DNA of 51,513 bases from an uncultured Pseudomonas sp. (GTDB lineage Bacteria; Pseudomonadota; Gammaproteobacteria; Pseudomonadales; Pseudomonadaceae): assembly GCF_913777995.1 (NCBI RefSeq), contig NZ_CAJYVE010000033.1, forward strand, positions 1 to 51,513, in the 5' to 3' direction. The position numbers and the translations under genes are program-made. Numbering within the stretch: the first letter of the stretch is position 1; every line of letters begins with the position of its first letter. Below, piece by piece: positions 18,161-27,637 of this stretch. The notes under the pieces are model-generated. The model had not been told where the DNA came from and searched no databases. It saw only the letters and a program-made list of their open reading frames with translations.

Positions 18161-20909
18161 GATAACCTTGGATGCCTTTGTCGAGGAAGCTCTCTACCTT
18201 GGCGCCGGTGACGCCGCCGAGACCTTTCAGCACAATTTGGAGGAATATGCCGCGGTCGCCTTTTTCGTTCTGAGGCGCTTCCTGGCTGAATTCGTCGTAG
18301 TCGACCCAGTAGCGGTTGATCAGACGCAGCTTCCAGCAGCAGTTGTCGTATTCGAAACCACCGAATGCCTCGATGGTGCGGGCACGGTTGTAGTCGTACT
18401 GCCAGCGGCTGATCAGGCTCCACTGCTCGACGATCGGCCAGATGACCGAGAAGTCGTGCTGCTCGATCTTGTAGTAGTCCTTCACGTAGCCAGGCTGGCC
18501 CGGAGTACCGTAGTCGCCGCCGCCCACGCTCCACTTGCCGGTGGTCTGGTCGTAGCGGACCAGGTCGTTGCGGTAGCGGTAGCCGACGTTGACGATCTTG
18601 CCGGGGTTCTCTTCAGGCTGGTAATGGAACATCGCGCTGCCGGAACGGGTGCTGTGGCTGTCCGGGTCCCAGTTGAAGTCGGACGAGAAGCGCCAGTCGC
18701 GGTTGAAGCGGTATTCGTATTCCAGGGCGTAAGGCGACACGTCGGCCTGGGCGTCCTTGCGGTCGGCGAAGACGACGCCGGGCAGCTGCACCTTGCGGTC
18801 GGCGAAGTACACGGCCTGGCCGATGCTGAAGCGCTGACGTTCGAAGCCGTTGTCTTCGATCCAGCGGTTGGTCACGCCCAGCGACAGTTTGTTCTCGTCA
18901 CCGATGCGGTCGGAGCCGACGAAGCGGTTGTCACGGAACAGCGACGAGTAGTTGAACGTGGTTTCGGCGGTGTCGAAGACCGGGATGTCGGTCTGGTCTT
19001 TCTCGGGTACGTAGAGATAGAACAGGCGCGGTTCCAGGGTCTGGCGATAGTTCTTGCCGAACAGCTGGGTGTCGCGGTCGAAGTACAGGCCGCTGTCGAC
19101 GCTGAACACCGGCACGCTGCGGCTCTCGGTGCTCTTGTACTGCTCGTCGGGCAGCAGGGTGGCCTGGCCGCGACCGTCGAGGTCCAGGTCGTACTGGGTG
19201 TAGACGTACTTGAGCTTGGGTGTCAGGAAACCCCAGGTCCAGTTCATCGGCAGGCTGACCGATGGCGCCAGGTTCAGGCGGTCGCCGTTGGCGCGGGCCA
19301 GGCCGGTGACGTTGTTGTCCAGGCGCGGGCTGGCGTTGCCGTTTTCGTCGATGAAAGCACCGCTGCGCAGGTCACGCTCGAAGCGCACCAGTTCTGTCTG
19401 GTAGTCGAACTGCAGCCCGCCCGGGTTGTAGGGCAGGGTGCCGTTGAGGGTCAGCTGCGGCAGACGGTTGTACGGGGTGATGTTGGCAACGGTGGCCAGC
19501 TTGTACGCCTGGGCGTTGAGCTGCGCGGTGTAGCTGTCGCCACGGTAGGTCAGCACGCCCTGCTGGTTGACGAAGTCGGTGCGGCTGACACCGATCTGGT
19601 CGGTCTGCAGGTCCTGGAAGTAGTACGGGTCGCTGATGTCGGTGTAGTCGACCTTGGTCGACAGGCGCGAATCCAGGCCACCCTTGTGCTGCCAGTTGAC
19701 CATCCAGCGGGTCTTGTCGTAGTCCGTCTGCAGTTTGCGATCGTCGTCCTCGTCGTTGAGGTACGCACCGCCGACCTGGCCTTCGCTGCTCTTGGTCAGG
19801 TAACGGAATTCGCCTTCCATCAACAGGCCGCGCTTGGTCATGTAGCGCGGGTAGAGCGTGGCGTCGTAGTTCGGCGCCAGGTTGAAGTAGTACGGCGTGA
19901 CCAGCATGAGGCCGGTCTTGCTGGTACTGGCGATGGTCGGTGGCAGGAAGCCGGACTGGCGACGATCGTCGATCGGGAAGTAGATGTACGGGGTGTAGAG
20001 GACCGGAATGTCCTTGACCCGCAGGGTGACGTTGGTCGCGGTACCGAAACCGGTGGCCGGGTTCAACGTGACGTTGTTGCCCTTGAGTGTCCAGGCGTTG
20101 CTGCCCGGTTCGCAGGAGGTGTAGGTACCGTCCTTGAGGCGGATGATCGCGTTCTCGGAGCGCTTGGCGTACAGCGCGTTGCCGCGCACGTTCGACTTGT
20201 GCAGCACGTATTCGGCGTTGTCGATCTGTGCTTCGCCGGTATCCAGCTGCAGCTCGGCATGGTCGCCGACGATCAGCGCGCCCTTGTCGCGCAGACGCAC
20301 GTCGCCGTTCAGCTCACCGCGGTTCTCGGCCTGGTGCAGCGAGGCTTCCTGCGCCTCGACCTGCATGCTGCCCTGGCGCATGACGACGTCACCGGCGAGG
20401 GTCGCGACCTGCTGTTCCTGCTCGTAGCGCGAGGCCTTGGCGCCGATGAAGGTCGGGGCTTCGCTCTTGGGCGTGGTGTCGTCCATGCCTGGGCGGATGG
20501 GCTCGATGTAGGCGCCGGCGCAATACGGGGCGGTTTCGGCGAGCTGCGCCGGAGTGAGCTTTTCACGCGGGACCCAGTCGAGATGGCTGTAGTCGGCGCT
20601 GCGCGACTTCAGGGCCTTGCCCTTGGCTTCGGTGACCAGCACGGGCTTCGGCTCGCTGGCCGACGCTGCGCTCGATGCTTCAGCGCCGCTGGAGCTGACC
20701 GCCGTGGTGCTGTGTGCAGGGCGAGGCGGCAATGGCGCGGCACTGGCGCTGGCTTTCGGAGCGCAGTTCCAGGCTCCCGAAGCCGACACCGAACAGTCAT
20801 ACTGTTCGGCGGCAACCACATACGAGGTAGCCAGAGGTTGCATGGCCAGCAGACTGCCGGTTACCAGCAACGGAAATTTTTTACGAAACGCGGGGGATTT
20901 CAATGCCAT
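18135..20909 (-). CDS. lptD: LPS-assembly protein LptD
   Basis: LptD is the outer-membrane beta-barrel that, plugged by LptE, inserts lipopolysaccharide in the outer leaflet. The 924-residue precursor has a signal sequence ending near residue 34. A Ser/Ala-rich low-complexity stretch (about 50-90) is typical of Pseudomonas. Then come the OstA jellyroll ([20 protein letters not shown]) and a long barrel with many aromatic beta-strands. The cysteine pairs needed for disulfide assembly are visible near residues 39-49, in TSCEPGSN and in YDNCCWKLR. It starts the operon lptD-surA-pdxA-rsmA-apaG-apaH and is divergent from amgK. Confidence 0.97.
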   Translation of the reverse strand: MALKSPAFRKKFPLLVTGSLLAMQPLATSYVVAAEQYDCSVSASGAWNCAPKASASAAPLPPRPAHSTTAVSSSGAEASSAASASEPKPVLVTEAKGKALKSRSADYSHLDWVPREKLTPAQLAETAPYCAGAYIEPIRPGMDDTTPKSEAPTFIGAKASRYEQEQQVATLAGDVVMRQGSMQVEAQEASLHQAENRGELNGDVRLRDKGALIVGDHAELQLDTGEAQIDNAEYVLHKSNVRGNALYAKRSENAIIRLKDGTYTSCEPGSNAWTLKGNNVTLNPATGFGTATNVTLRVKDIPVLYTPYIYFPIDDRRQSGFLPPTIASTSKTGLMLVTPYYFNLAPNYDATLYPRYMTKRGLLMEGEFRYLTKSSEGQVGGAYLNDEDDDRKLQTDYDKTRWMVNWQHKGGLDSRLSTKVDYTDISDPYYFQDLQTDQIGVSRTDFVNQQGVLTYRGDSYTAQLNAQAYKLATVANITPYNRLPQLTLNGTLPYNPGGLQFDYQTELVRFERDLRSGAFIDENGNASPRLDNNVTGLARANGDRLNLAPSVSLPMNWTWGFLTPKLKYVYTQYDLDLDGRGQATLLPDEQYKSTESRSVPVFSVDSGLYFDRDTQLFGKNYRQTLEPRLFYLYVPEKDQTDIPVFDTAETTFNYSSLFRDNRFVGSDRIGDENKLSLGVTNRWIEDNGFERQRFSIGQAVYFADRKVQLPGVVFADRKDAQADVSPYALEYEYRFNRDWRFSSDFNWDPDSHSTRSGSAMFHYQPEENPGKIVNVGYRYRNDLVRYDQTTGKWSVGGGDYGTPGQPGYVKDYYKIEQHDFSVIWPIVEQWSLISRWQYDYNRARTIEAFGGFEYDNCCWKLRLINRYWVDYDEFSQEAPQNEKGDRGIFLQIVLKGLGGVTGAKVESFLDKGIQGYREREDKAF

Positions 20910-21009
20910 CTTATTAGTCCGGGCTTCCTGCGCGCCATCTGCCCGCGGGGGGCCGCACGCCTTCTCGATGGGCTGAAAAAGATCCCGGATGATAAAGCAT
21001 GACCCGCTT

Positions 21010-21025
21010 GACGGCTAGCGCCGTC
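21010..21025. repeat. Perfect inverted repeat before amgK
   Basis: GACGGC-TAGC-GCCGTC lies immediately upstream of the amgK Shine-Dalgarno GGAG, in the 129-bp gap between divergent lptD and amgK. It could be a 5' UTR stem or an operator shared by the two genes. Function is not shown. Confidence 0.4.
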
Positions 21026-21038
21026 GGAGACCCTTGTA

Positions 21039-22064
21039 ATGCCCGATCAAGATATACGCCTGCAAAAGCTCGAAGACTGGCTCGCCGGGGAGTTGCCTGC
21101 ACTGTTCCTGCGTAACGGCTGGGGTGAAGTCCCCGCGGCCAGCCTGACCGCCGCCAGCAGCGACGCCAGTTTCCGCCGCTATTTCCGTTGGGACGGTGGT
21201 GGCCGCACGTTGATCGTGATGGATGCGCCGCCGCCGCAGGAGAACTGCCGGCCTTTCGTGGACATCGATCACCTGCTGGCCAGCGCCGGTGTCAATGTGC
21301 CAGTCATTCACGCCCATGATCTGCAACAGGGCTTCCTGCTGCTCAGCGACCTGGGGCGCCAGACCTACCTGGAGGTGATCGACGCCGAGAATGCCGACGC
21401 CCTGTTCAGCGATGCCCTGGACGCGCTGCTGGCCTTCCAGCGCCTGCCCATGGATGCACCGTTGCCCAGCTACGACGTGGCCCTGCTGCGCCGCGAGCTG
21501 GAGCTGTTCCCCGAGTGGTACGTGCAACGGCATCTGGGCCTGACCCTGAGCGCCGAGCAGCAGGCGGCCTGGCAGCGGGTCAGCAGCCTGTTGATCGACA
21601 GCGCGCTGGCGCAGCCCAAGGTGCTGGTGCACCGCGACTACATGCCACGCAACCTGATGCACAGCGAGCCCAACCCTGGCGTGCTGGACTTCCAGGATGC
21701 GGTGTACGGCCCGGTGACTTATGACGTGACCTGCCTGTTCAAGGATGCCTTCCTGAGCTGGCCCGAAGAGCGTGTCGGCGGTTGGCTGCGCCAGTACTGG
21801 GAGCGCGCGGGCGAGGCCGGCATTCCCGTGCAGGCCGAGTTCGACGAGTTCCGCCGTGCCAGTGACCTGATGGGCGTGCAGCGCCACCTGAAAGTCATCG
21901 GTATCTTCGCGCGGATCTGCCACCGGGACGGCAAGCCGCGTTACCTTGGCGACGTGCCACGTTTCTTCTCTTATATAGACACCGTGCTGGCCCGCCGTCC
22001 GGAGCTGGCGGAACTGGCACAATTGCTGGCCGAACTGCGCCACAACGCTGCAACGCCGGCCTGA
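21039..22064 (+). CDS. amgK: N-acetylmuramate/N-acetylglucosamine 1-kinase AmgK
   Basis: AmgK phosphorylates the anomeric carbon of MurNAc (and GlcNAc), feeding MurU in the cell-wall recycling shortcut described in P. putida and P. aeruginosa. This route bypasses the fosfomycin-sensitive MurA step. The 341-residue protein has the aminoglycoside-phosphotransferase fold with catalytic loop VLVHRDYMPRNLM near residue 200 and the metal-binding GVLDFQDAVYGP. The SDASFRRYFRW segment near residue 42 is typical of the AmgK branch. It is followed by murU after a REP element and is divergent from lptD. Confidence 0.94.
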   Translation: MPDQDIRLQKLEDWLAGELPALFLRNGWGEVPAASLTAASSDASFRRYFRWDGGGRTLIVMDAPPPQENCRPFVDIDHLLASAGVNVPVIHAHDLQQGFLLLSDLGRQTYLEVIDAENADALFSDALDALLAFQRLPMDAPLPSYDVALLRRELELFPEWYVQRHLGLTLSAEQQAAWQRVSSLLIDSALAQPKVLVHRDYMPRNLMHSEPNPGVLDFQDAVYGPVTYDVTCLFKDAFLSWPEERVGGWLRQYWERAGEAGIPVQAEFDEFRRASDLMGVQRHLKVIGIFARICHRDGKPRYLGDVPRFFSYIDTVLARRPELAELAQLLAELRHNAATPA

Positions 22065-22111
22065 GTGCCGGCCCTGTCCCAATACTCGCCAATTGGGCTG
22101 TATGTGACAGG

Positions 22112-22200
22112 GTGGGAGCGGCTTCAGCCGCGAAATGGCGAGAGCGTTCACCGCGTCGGCTGTGAACATGACTTCGCGTCGCGGCTGAAGCCGCTCCTAC
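22112..22200. repeat. REP doublet (REPIN) between amgK and murU
   Basis: GTGGGAGCGGCTTCAGCCGC plus GA (22112-22133) and its near-perfect inverse (22179-22200, one mismatch) flank a centre that itself contains the inverted pair GTTCAC/GTGAAC. This is a different REP sequence from the inner pair at 6657-6745 but matches the degenerate outer pairs there and at 35215-35402. Unlike those, this copy is intact and has no inner insertion. It lies between cotranscribed genes. Confidence 0.85.
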
Positions 22201-22209
22201 CAGGCCTGA

Positions 22210-22922
<713 letters not shown>

Positions 22923-22923
<1 letters not shown>

Positions 22924-23690
22924 TGCTCTGGCCGGGAACCCTGATCGGTGCCGGTGCCGGCTACGCCATCGCGAGCATTCCCGGCGCCTTGCTCGGCGGC
23001 ATGCTGGGCCAGGTGCTGGACCGTCGCCTGAAGCTCTACAGCTGGGCGCACATCCGCGAGAAGCTGGGTGGACGCCCGGCGATTCGTGACGAGGATCTGC
23101 TGTTCGTGCTGCTGGGGCGCCTGGCCAAGAGTGGTGGGCGTGTGGAGCCCAGCCATATCCATCAGGCGCGGGCAGAGATGAGCAGCCTGCGCCTGGACGA
23201 CAGTGCCCAGCGCCAGGCCATCCAGGCCTTCAATCGTGGGCGCGACGGTGACGAGGGGCTGCGCAGTTACCTGCGCCGCCTGCGTGGCGAGCCACAAAGC
23301 GCCGAAGCCCTGCTGCGCGCCTGCTGGCGCATGGCCTGGGCGGACGGCAAGGTCGGGCGTGTCGAGCAGGAAATGATCAATGCCTGGGGGCAATGGCTGG
23401 GCTGGTCGGCGTTGCGCCTGCAGGCCCTGGCTGACGAGCATGACCCCATGAAGCGCAAACGGGTCAGCCCAGGGGATGCCTACCAGCAGGCCCTGGCGCT
23501 GCTCGGGGTGGCCGATGACAGCGAGCCGCAGGCCATCAAGCAGGCCTATCGGCGCCTGCTCAGCCGTCATCACCCGGACAAACTGGAAGGTTCCGGCGCC
23601 AACGCCTGGCAGGTTCGTGAGGCGACGGAAAAGACCGGTGAGCTGCATGCCGCCTACGTGCTGATCAAGGCGCGGCGCGGCTTTCGTTAA
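22923..23690 (+). CDS. DjlA-like membrane co-chaperone with TerB and DnaJ domains
   Basis: The 255-residue product begins with a Gly/Ala-rich hydrophobic segment (IGAGAGYAIASIPGALLGGMLG) as in DjlA. It then has an alpha-helical TerB-like domain (LLRACWRMAWADGKVGRVEQEMI split around residue 140). It ends with a J domain near residues 190-250 bearing the HPD motif in LLSRHHPDKL, which stimulates DnaK ATPase. The ATG at 22923 overlaps the murU stop, so it is coupled to murU. Its client is unknown; the genomic link to MurNAc recycling is conserved in pseudomonads. Confidence 0.88.
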
Positions 23691-24652
23691 TTGTCGCCAG
23701 CTTCCGGCTGCACCCAGCCACGCACGCGGCGAAACAGCTGTTCCTGTTCGGCGTCGCTGGTGCCTGCCATGTTGACCAGCCCGACCTGTGTGTAGCCTGC
23801 GCCCTTGTTGCGCCGGCTGACCTGCAGGCGTTCTTCGGCGGCGCGGGACAGCGGGTTCTTGTAGACGAAGTCGGCGGTCTGGATCTTCAGCGCTGGAATG
23901 ACGCTGGTCAGCGACGGCGAAGCGGCGGCCGGCTCACTGGCGGCGATCATCACCAGTTTCTGCACTTGTACGCCGGCTCGTTCGCTGACGTAGCGCGCAG
24001 CCCAGTAGGCGCCGCTGCCGTGGCCGGCCAGCACGATGCTGCGTGCCTTGTTTTGCCGGGCGAAGGCGATGGCGCTGTCGAGGCGGCTGAAGATCTGTTC
24101 GGCCTGCGCCTGGGCCAGCACCTGGGCGGCGGCAGCCTGATCGGCCTCGGCCTGTTGGCGGCTTTGGTCATCGGCCGGAGCGTCGCTCTTGCTCTCGGCG
24201 GGCTTGCCTTCCGCGCTGGTGGGGGTGGCGTCTGTTTCGCGGGGTTGCAGGGCCGGATCCTGGATGTCGGGCATGGCCAGGCTCAGGGTCGCCCAGCCAA
24301 CATCGGGAAACTTGCGGCGCAGCGGGCCGACCACGTCGGGCCAGTCTGGCGACTGGTCGGCACCCGGCACGATGATTACCGCGCCTTGCGGGTCCTCGGT
24401 ATTGGCCGGGCGCCACAGCGCGAGGAACTCTGTACTGCCGGCTTGCAGGCGTTGCAGCTCTTCGGCCGGCAGCCGACGCGCCAGTGCCTGGGCTTCCTCC
24501 TCTTCGCGAGGCAGCAGCGCCGGGCGCTCGGCAGGCGTCTGGGCGGCGGCATCGCTGGCAGGGGCGGGATCGGCAGCCATCGCGGGCAGGGTGTGCGTCA
24601 GGCTCAGTGACAACAACAGCGCGGGAAACATTGCGCGAATGGTGTAGGACAT
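23687..24652 (-). CDS. DUF3530 family exported alpha/beta-hydrolase-like protein
   Basis: This 321-residue protein of unknown function starts at ATG 24652 (MSYTIRAMFPALLL) with GGAA upstream; an in-frame TTG six codons earlier is less likely. It has a signal peptide ending TLPAMAADP and a Glu/Arg-rich helix. The hydrolase-like core has VIIVPGADQSPDW and the nucleophile-elbow-like VLAGHGSGAYWAARY, where Ser is in the place of a nucleophile. An Ala/Gln/Asp-rich insert at about residues 140-180 is low complexity. The genes converge and overlap djlA by 4 bp. The substrate is unknown. Confidence 0.8.
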   Translation of the reverse strand: MSYTIRAMFPALLLSLSLTHTLPAMAADPAPASDAAAQTPAERPALLPREEEEAQALARRLPAEELQRLQAGSTEFLALWRPANTEDPQGAVIIVPGADQSPDWPDVVGPLRRKFPDVGWATLSLAMPDIQDPALQPRETDATPTSAEGKPAESKSDAPADDQSRQQAEADQAAAAQVLAQAQAEQIFSRLDSAIAFARQNKARSIVLAGHGSGAYWAARYVSERAGVQVQKLVMIAASEPAAASPSLTSVIPALKIQTADFVYKNPLSRAAEERLQVSRRNKGAGYTQVGLVNMAGTSDAEQEQLFRRVRGWVQPEAGDN

Positions 24653-24755
24653 TGGATATTCCAGGGCCAAAATCGATACCGGCTGCCGGACACGGCCGTC
24701 AGCGTGAACAAGGGTAAGCCTGCCCGACAGGGGAACAGACGGGAATGAAGCGTTG

Positions 24756-26756
24756 ATGATAGCGGTTGTGCGTGGATTTTTTATCGGCAGTCTGACGCTG
24801 CTCTTGATGCTGGCCAGCAGCCTGGCGCGGGCCGATGAGCCCGAGCCGACCGCGCTCGCACCGCTGACCCAGGCCCAGCGCGACTGGCTGAACCAGCACG
24901 GGCCGCTACGCGTGGGCCTGGTGCTGCGCGCGCCCTATGCGCAATTCGACCAGCGCCTGCAGCAGCTTTCCGGCGCCAACGTCGACCTGATGAATGCGGT
25001 CGCCGCCGCCCTGCGCGTAGAGCTGTCGTGGCGCACCTACCCGGACCAGGCGGCGATGGAGCACGCTCTTGGCGCGGGTGAGCTGGACCTGGCGCCGGGG
25101 CTGATGCAGACCCCCGCCAGCCTGCGCCACTGGCTGTTCTCCGACCCCTATTTGCGGGTTTCGCAACTGCTGGTGGGCGAGCGCGATGGCAGCGGCACTG
25201 TCGACCTGGAAACCCTCGACCCGCGCTCGCGCGTAGTGGTGCGCATGCCCAGTGCCACGGCCGAATACTTGCGCAGCAACTTCCCGAACCTGAACCTGCA
25301 AGGCGTGCCGCTGGAGCGCCAGGCCTTGCAATTGCTGCTCAGCCAGCAGGCCCGATATGCCGTGGTGGACGAGGCGCAACTGAGCCGACTGTTCCGCGAG
25401 CCGGAGTTCGCCGGCCTGGCCATCGTCGGCGACATCGGCCTGCCACAGCTGCTGCGCATCGCCTCGCGGCGCGACTCGCCGGAACTGGCAGCGATCCTCA
25501 GCGAAGCGCTGCTGGCCATTCCGGCCAAGGAGCTGGACCAGCTGCACAGCCGCTGGATGCCCCTGACGTCGTCGCGCTTCACCGAATCCACCGGGTTGTG
25601 GAAGAACCTCTGCCTGTTGTTGCTGGTGCTGTGCCTGGGCTGCGCGGCCCTGGTGATCTGGCAGCGTCGTGCGCAACACAAGCTGGAGCAGGAGCTGCTC
25701 GACGCCCGCGACGACATCGCCCGACGCCTAGCCAACGAAGAAGCCCTGCGCCTGGCGCAGTTCTCCATCGACCAGAGCACGGTGGGCATTCTCTGGGTCA
25801 ACTGGGACAGCCGGGTGCGCTATGCCAACCGGGCGGCCGAGACAATGCTCGGCTACCTCGCCGGGCAGGTGGTGGATCGGCCGCTGATCGACTTCGACCC
25901 CGGGCTGCACATGGACCGCTGGCTGAACCTGTGGCGCGCCGCCCGCTCCAGCGAAGACAGCCCGCTGGTGTTCGAGACCAACTGCGTGCGCGCCGATGGC
26001 AGCGTGCTGCCGACCGATGTGTCGTTGAGCTTCCTGCGCTTTCGCGAGGCCGAATACCTGGTGGTGTTCCTCAACGACGTGAGCGAGCGGCGGCGTGCCC
26101 ATGAACAGCTGCGCGAGCTGTCGGCGCACCTGGAAAGCGTGCGTGAAGAAGAAAAGGCGCGTATCGCCCGTGAGGTGCACGATGAACTGGGGCAGATGCT
26201 GACCGTGCTGAAGCTGGAAACCTCCATGTGCGAGCTGGCCTATGCGGATCTGGACCCTGGCCTGGGCGAGCGGCTGACCAGCATGAAGCGCCTGATCGCC
26301 CAGCTGTTCCAGCTGGTACGTGACGTGGCCACGGCGCTGCGCCCGCCGATCCTGGATGCCGGTATCGCCTCGGCCATCGAATGGCAGGCGCGGCGCTTCG
26401 AAGAGCGTACGCAGATCCCCTGCCTGGTGGACGTGCCGGACAATCTGCCGGCCCTGAGCGATGCGCGTGCCGTCGGGCTGTTCCGTATCCTTCAGGAGGC
26501 GCTGACCAACGTCATGCGCCATGCGGCGGCGCATTCGGTGCAGATCAGCCTGACCCTGGTCGATGACCTGCTGTGTCTGAGCATCGCCGATGATGGCAAA
26601 GGCTTTGACCCGGATGCCGAGCGCCCGGCATCCTTCGGCCTGGTCGGCATGCGCGAACGCGTGCTGATGCTCGGCGGGCGACTGGAGCTGGACAGCGAGC
26701 CGGGCGAGGGCACAACCTTGCATATCCATATTCCCTTGAACCCCAGGCAGGAGTGA
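24756..26756 (+). CDS. agtS: Sensor histidine kinase with periplasmic amino-acid-binding domain (AgtS-like)
   Basis: The 666-residue product has a signal anchor and an extracytoplasmic SBP_bac_3-type domain (about 50-275, including GPLRVGLVLRAPY and the ALGAGELDLAPGLMQT pocket strand). A transmembrane helix (NLCLLLLVLCLGCAALVIW, about 289-307) and a PAS domain (about 335-450) follow. The HisKA_3 phosphoacceptor is REVHDELGQ with His475, and the NarL-type ATPase has ALTNVMRHA, ADDGKGFD and SFGLVGMRER. Position and partner match P. aeruginosa agtS, reported to control 4-aminobutyrate/5-aminovalerate uptake genes. The ATG at 24756 is preferred to the adjacent TTG. Confidence 0.88.
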   Translation: MIAVVRGFFIGSLTLLLMLASSLARADEPEPTALAPLTQAQRDWLNQHGPLRVGLVLRAPYAQFDQRLQQLSGANVDLMNAVAAALRVELSWRTYPDQAAMEHALGAGELDLAPGLMQTPASLRHWLFSDPYLRVSQLLVGERDGSGTVDLETLDPRSRVVVRMPSATAEYLRSNFPNLNLQGVPLERQALQLLLSQQARYAVVDEAQLSRLFREPEFAGLAIVGDIGLPQLLRIASRRDSPELAAILSEALLAIPAKELDQLHSRWMPLTSSRFTESTGLWKNLCLLLLVLCLGCAALVIWQRRAQHKLEQELLDARDDIARRLANEEALRLAQFSIDQSTVGILWVNWDSRVRYANRAAETMLGYLAGQVVDRPLIDFDPGLHMDRWLNLWRAARSSEDSPLVFETNCVRADGSVLPTDVSLSFLRFREAEYLVVFLNDVSERRRAHEQLRELSAHLESVREEEKARIAREVHDELGQMLTVLKLETSMCELAYADLDPGLGERLTSMKRLIAQLFQLVRDVATALRPPILDAGIASAIEWQARRFEERTQIPCLVDVPDNLPALSDARAVGLFRILQEALTNVMRHAAAHSVQISLTLVDDLLCLSIADDGKGFDPDAERPASFGLVGMRERVLMLGGRLELDSEPGEGTTLHIHIPLNPRQE

Positions 26757-26761
26757 GCCCC

Positions 26762-27391
26762 GTGATCCGTGTACTCGTGGCCGAAGACCACACCATCGTG
26801 CGCGAAGGCATCAAGCAGCTCATCGGCCTGGCCAAGGACATGCTGGTGGCTGGCGAGGCGAGCAATGGCGAGCAGTTGCTCGATACCTTGCGTCATGTGG
26901 CCTGCGAAGTGGTGTTGCTGGACATCTCCATGCCTGGCGTCAACGGCCTGGAGGCGATCCCGCGCATTCGCGCCCTGGCCAACCCGCCCGCGATCCTGAT
27001 GCTCTCGATGCACGACGAGGCGCAGATGGCCGCCCGTGCCCTGAAGGTCGGGGCCGCCGGTTACGCCACCAAGGACAGCGACCCGGCGCTGCTGCTCACC
27101 GCCATTCGCCGGGTGGCGGGCGGGGGCCGCTACATCGACCCGGCGCTGGCCGACCGCATGGTGTTCGAGGTGGGGCTGACCGACAGCCGTCCGCTGCACT
27201 CACTGTTGTCCGAACGCGAGTTCTCGGTGTTCGAGCGTCTTGCCCAGGGCGCCAACGTCAACGACATCGCCCAGCAACTGGCGCTGAGCAGCAAGACCAT
27301 CAGCACCCACAAGGCGCGGCTGATGCAGAAGCTCAACGTCAATTCCGTGGCCGAACTGGTCAAGTACGCCATGGAACACAAGCTGCTCTGA
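26762..27391 (+). CDS. agtR: NarL/LuxR-family response regulator (AgtR-like)
   Basis: The 209-residue partner of AgtS has a receiver domain with the acidic pocket AEDH at residues 7-10, phosphoacceptor Asp54 in LLDISMPGVNG and Lys in YATKDSDP. It ends with a LuxR-type helix-turn-helix (LSEREFSVFERLAQG, ALSSKTISTHKARLMQKL). GTG at 26762 is taken as the start because GGAG lies 8 bp upstream; the GTG at 26753 would have no spacing. It begins 5 bp after agtS and is followed by the agtABCD transporter it probably regulates. Confidence 0.88.
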   Translation: MIRVLVAEDHTIVREGIKQLIGLAKDMLVAGEASNGEQLLDTLRHVACEVVLLDISMPGVNGLEAIPRIRALANPPAILMLSMHDEAQMAARALKVGAAGYATKDSDPALLLTAIRRVAGGGRYIDPALADRMVFEVGLTDSRPLHSLLSEREFSVFERLAQGANVNDIAQQLALSSKTISTHKARLMQKLNVNSVAELVKYAMEHKLL

Positions 27392-27396
27392 GCGGT

Positions 27397-27525
27397 GCAT
27401 ATCCATAAGCGACACGCCTGTGGAAAGCGCCAGGACCAAGAGGGGGCAGGGCTCTTCGTGGTGCACGCGGTTCCTGCAGTCAGGGGCATATCCATGCGCG
27501 CCATGCGTGTAGGGCGTTCCCTACA
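27397..27525. promoter_or_regulatory. Operator-like repeats upstream of agtA
   Basis: The 246-bp agtR-agtA gap has two direct copies of GCATATCCAT (27397-27406 and 27486-27495). It also has a perfect inverted repeat TGTAGGG-CGTT-CCCTACA (27508-27525), about 50 bp before the sigma-54-like box. A third GCATATCCAT lies at 26720-26729, inside the end of agtS, where it may be coincidental. Response regulators of this family bind short inverted or direct repeats, so these are candidate AgtR sites. Confidence 0.4.
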
Positions 27526-27575
27526 AGACACCTTCCAGCCCGCCTAGCTCATTCTCTCCCGGCCCCCGATTTGCC

Positions 27576-27591
27576 TGGCCTATGGCCTGCA
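27576..27591 (+). promoter_or_regulatory. Candidate sigma-54 promoter for agtABCD
   Basis: TGGCCTATGGCCTGCA has the GG-N10-GC spacing that defines RpoN promoters, with TGGC at -24 and TGC at -12. It would start transcription near 27601, about 36 bp before the agtA ATG. AgtR lacks a sigma-54-activating AAA+ domain, so another activator would be needed. Confidence 0.4.
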
Positions 27592-27637
27592 CTAGTCTTG
27601 AACGCATGCAGTCATAGTCATAACAAAGGTGTGGGTA

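Noticed and set aside
17535-21002. A 1155-codon open frame on the plus strand opposite surA and lptD
   Set aside because: It is exactly antisense to two genes with full-length homology and domain structure. Its composition is that of a mirrored G+C-rich coding frame, with no motif of its own.
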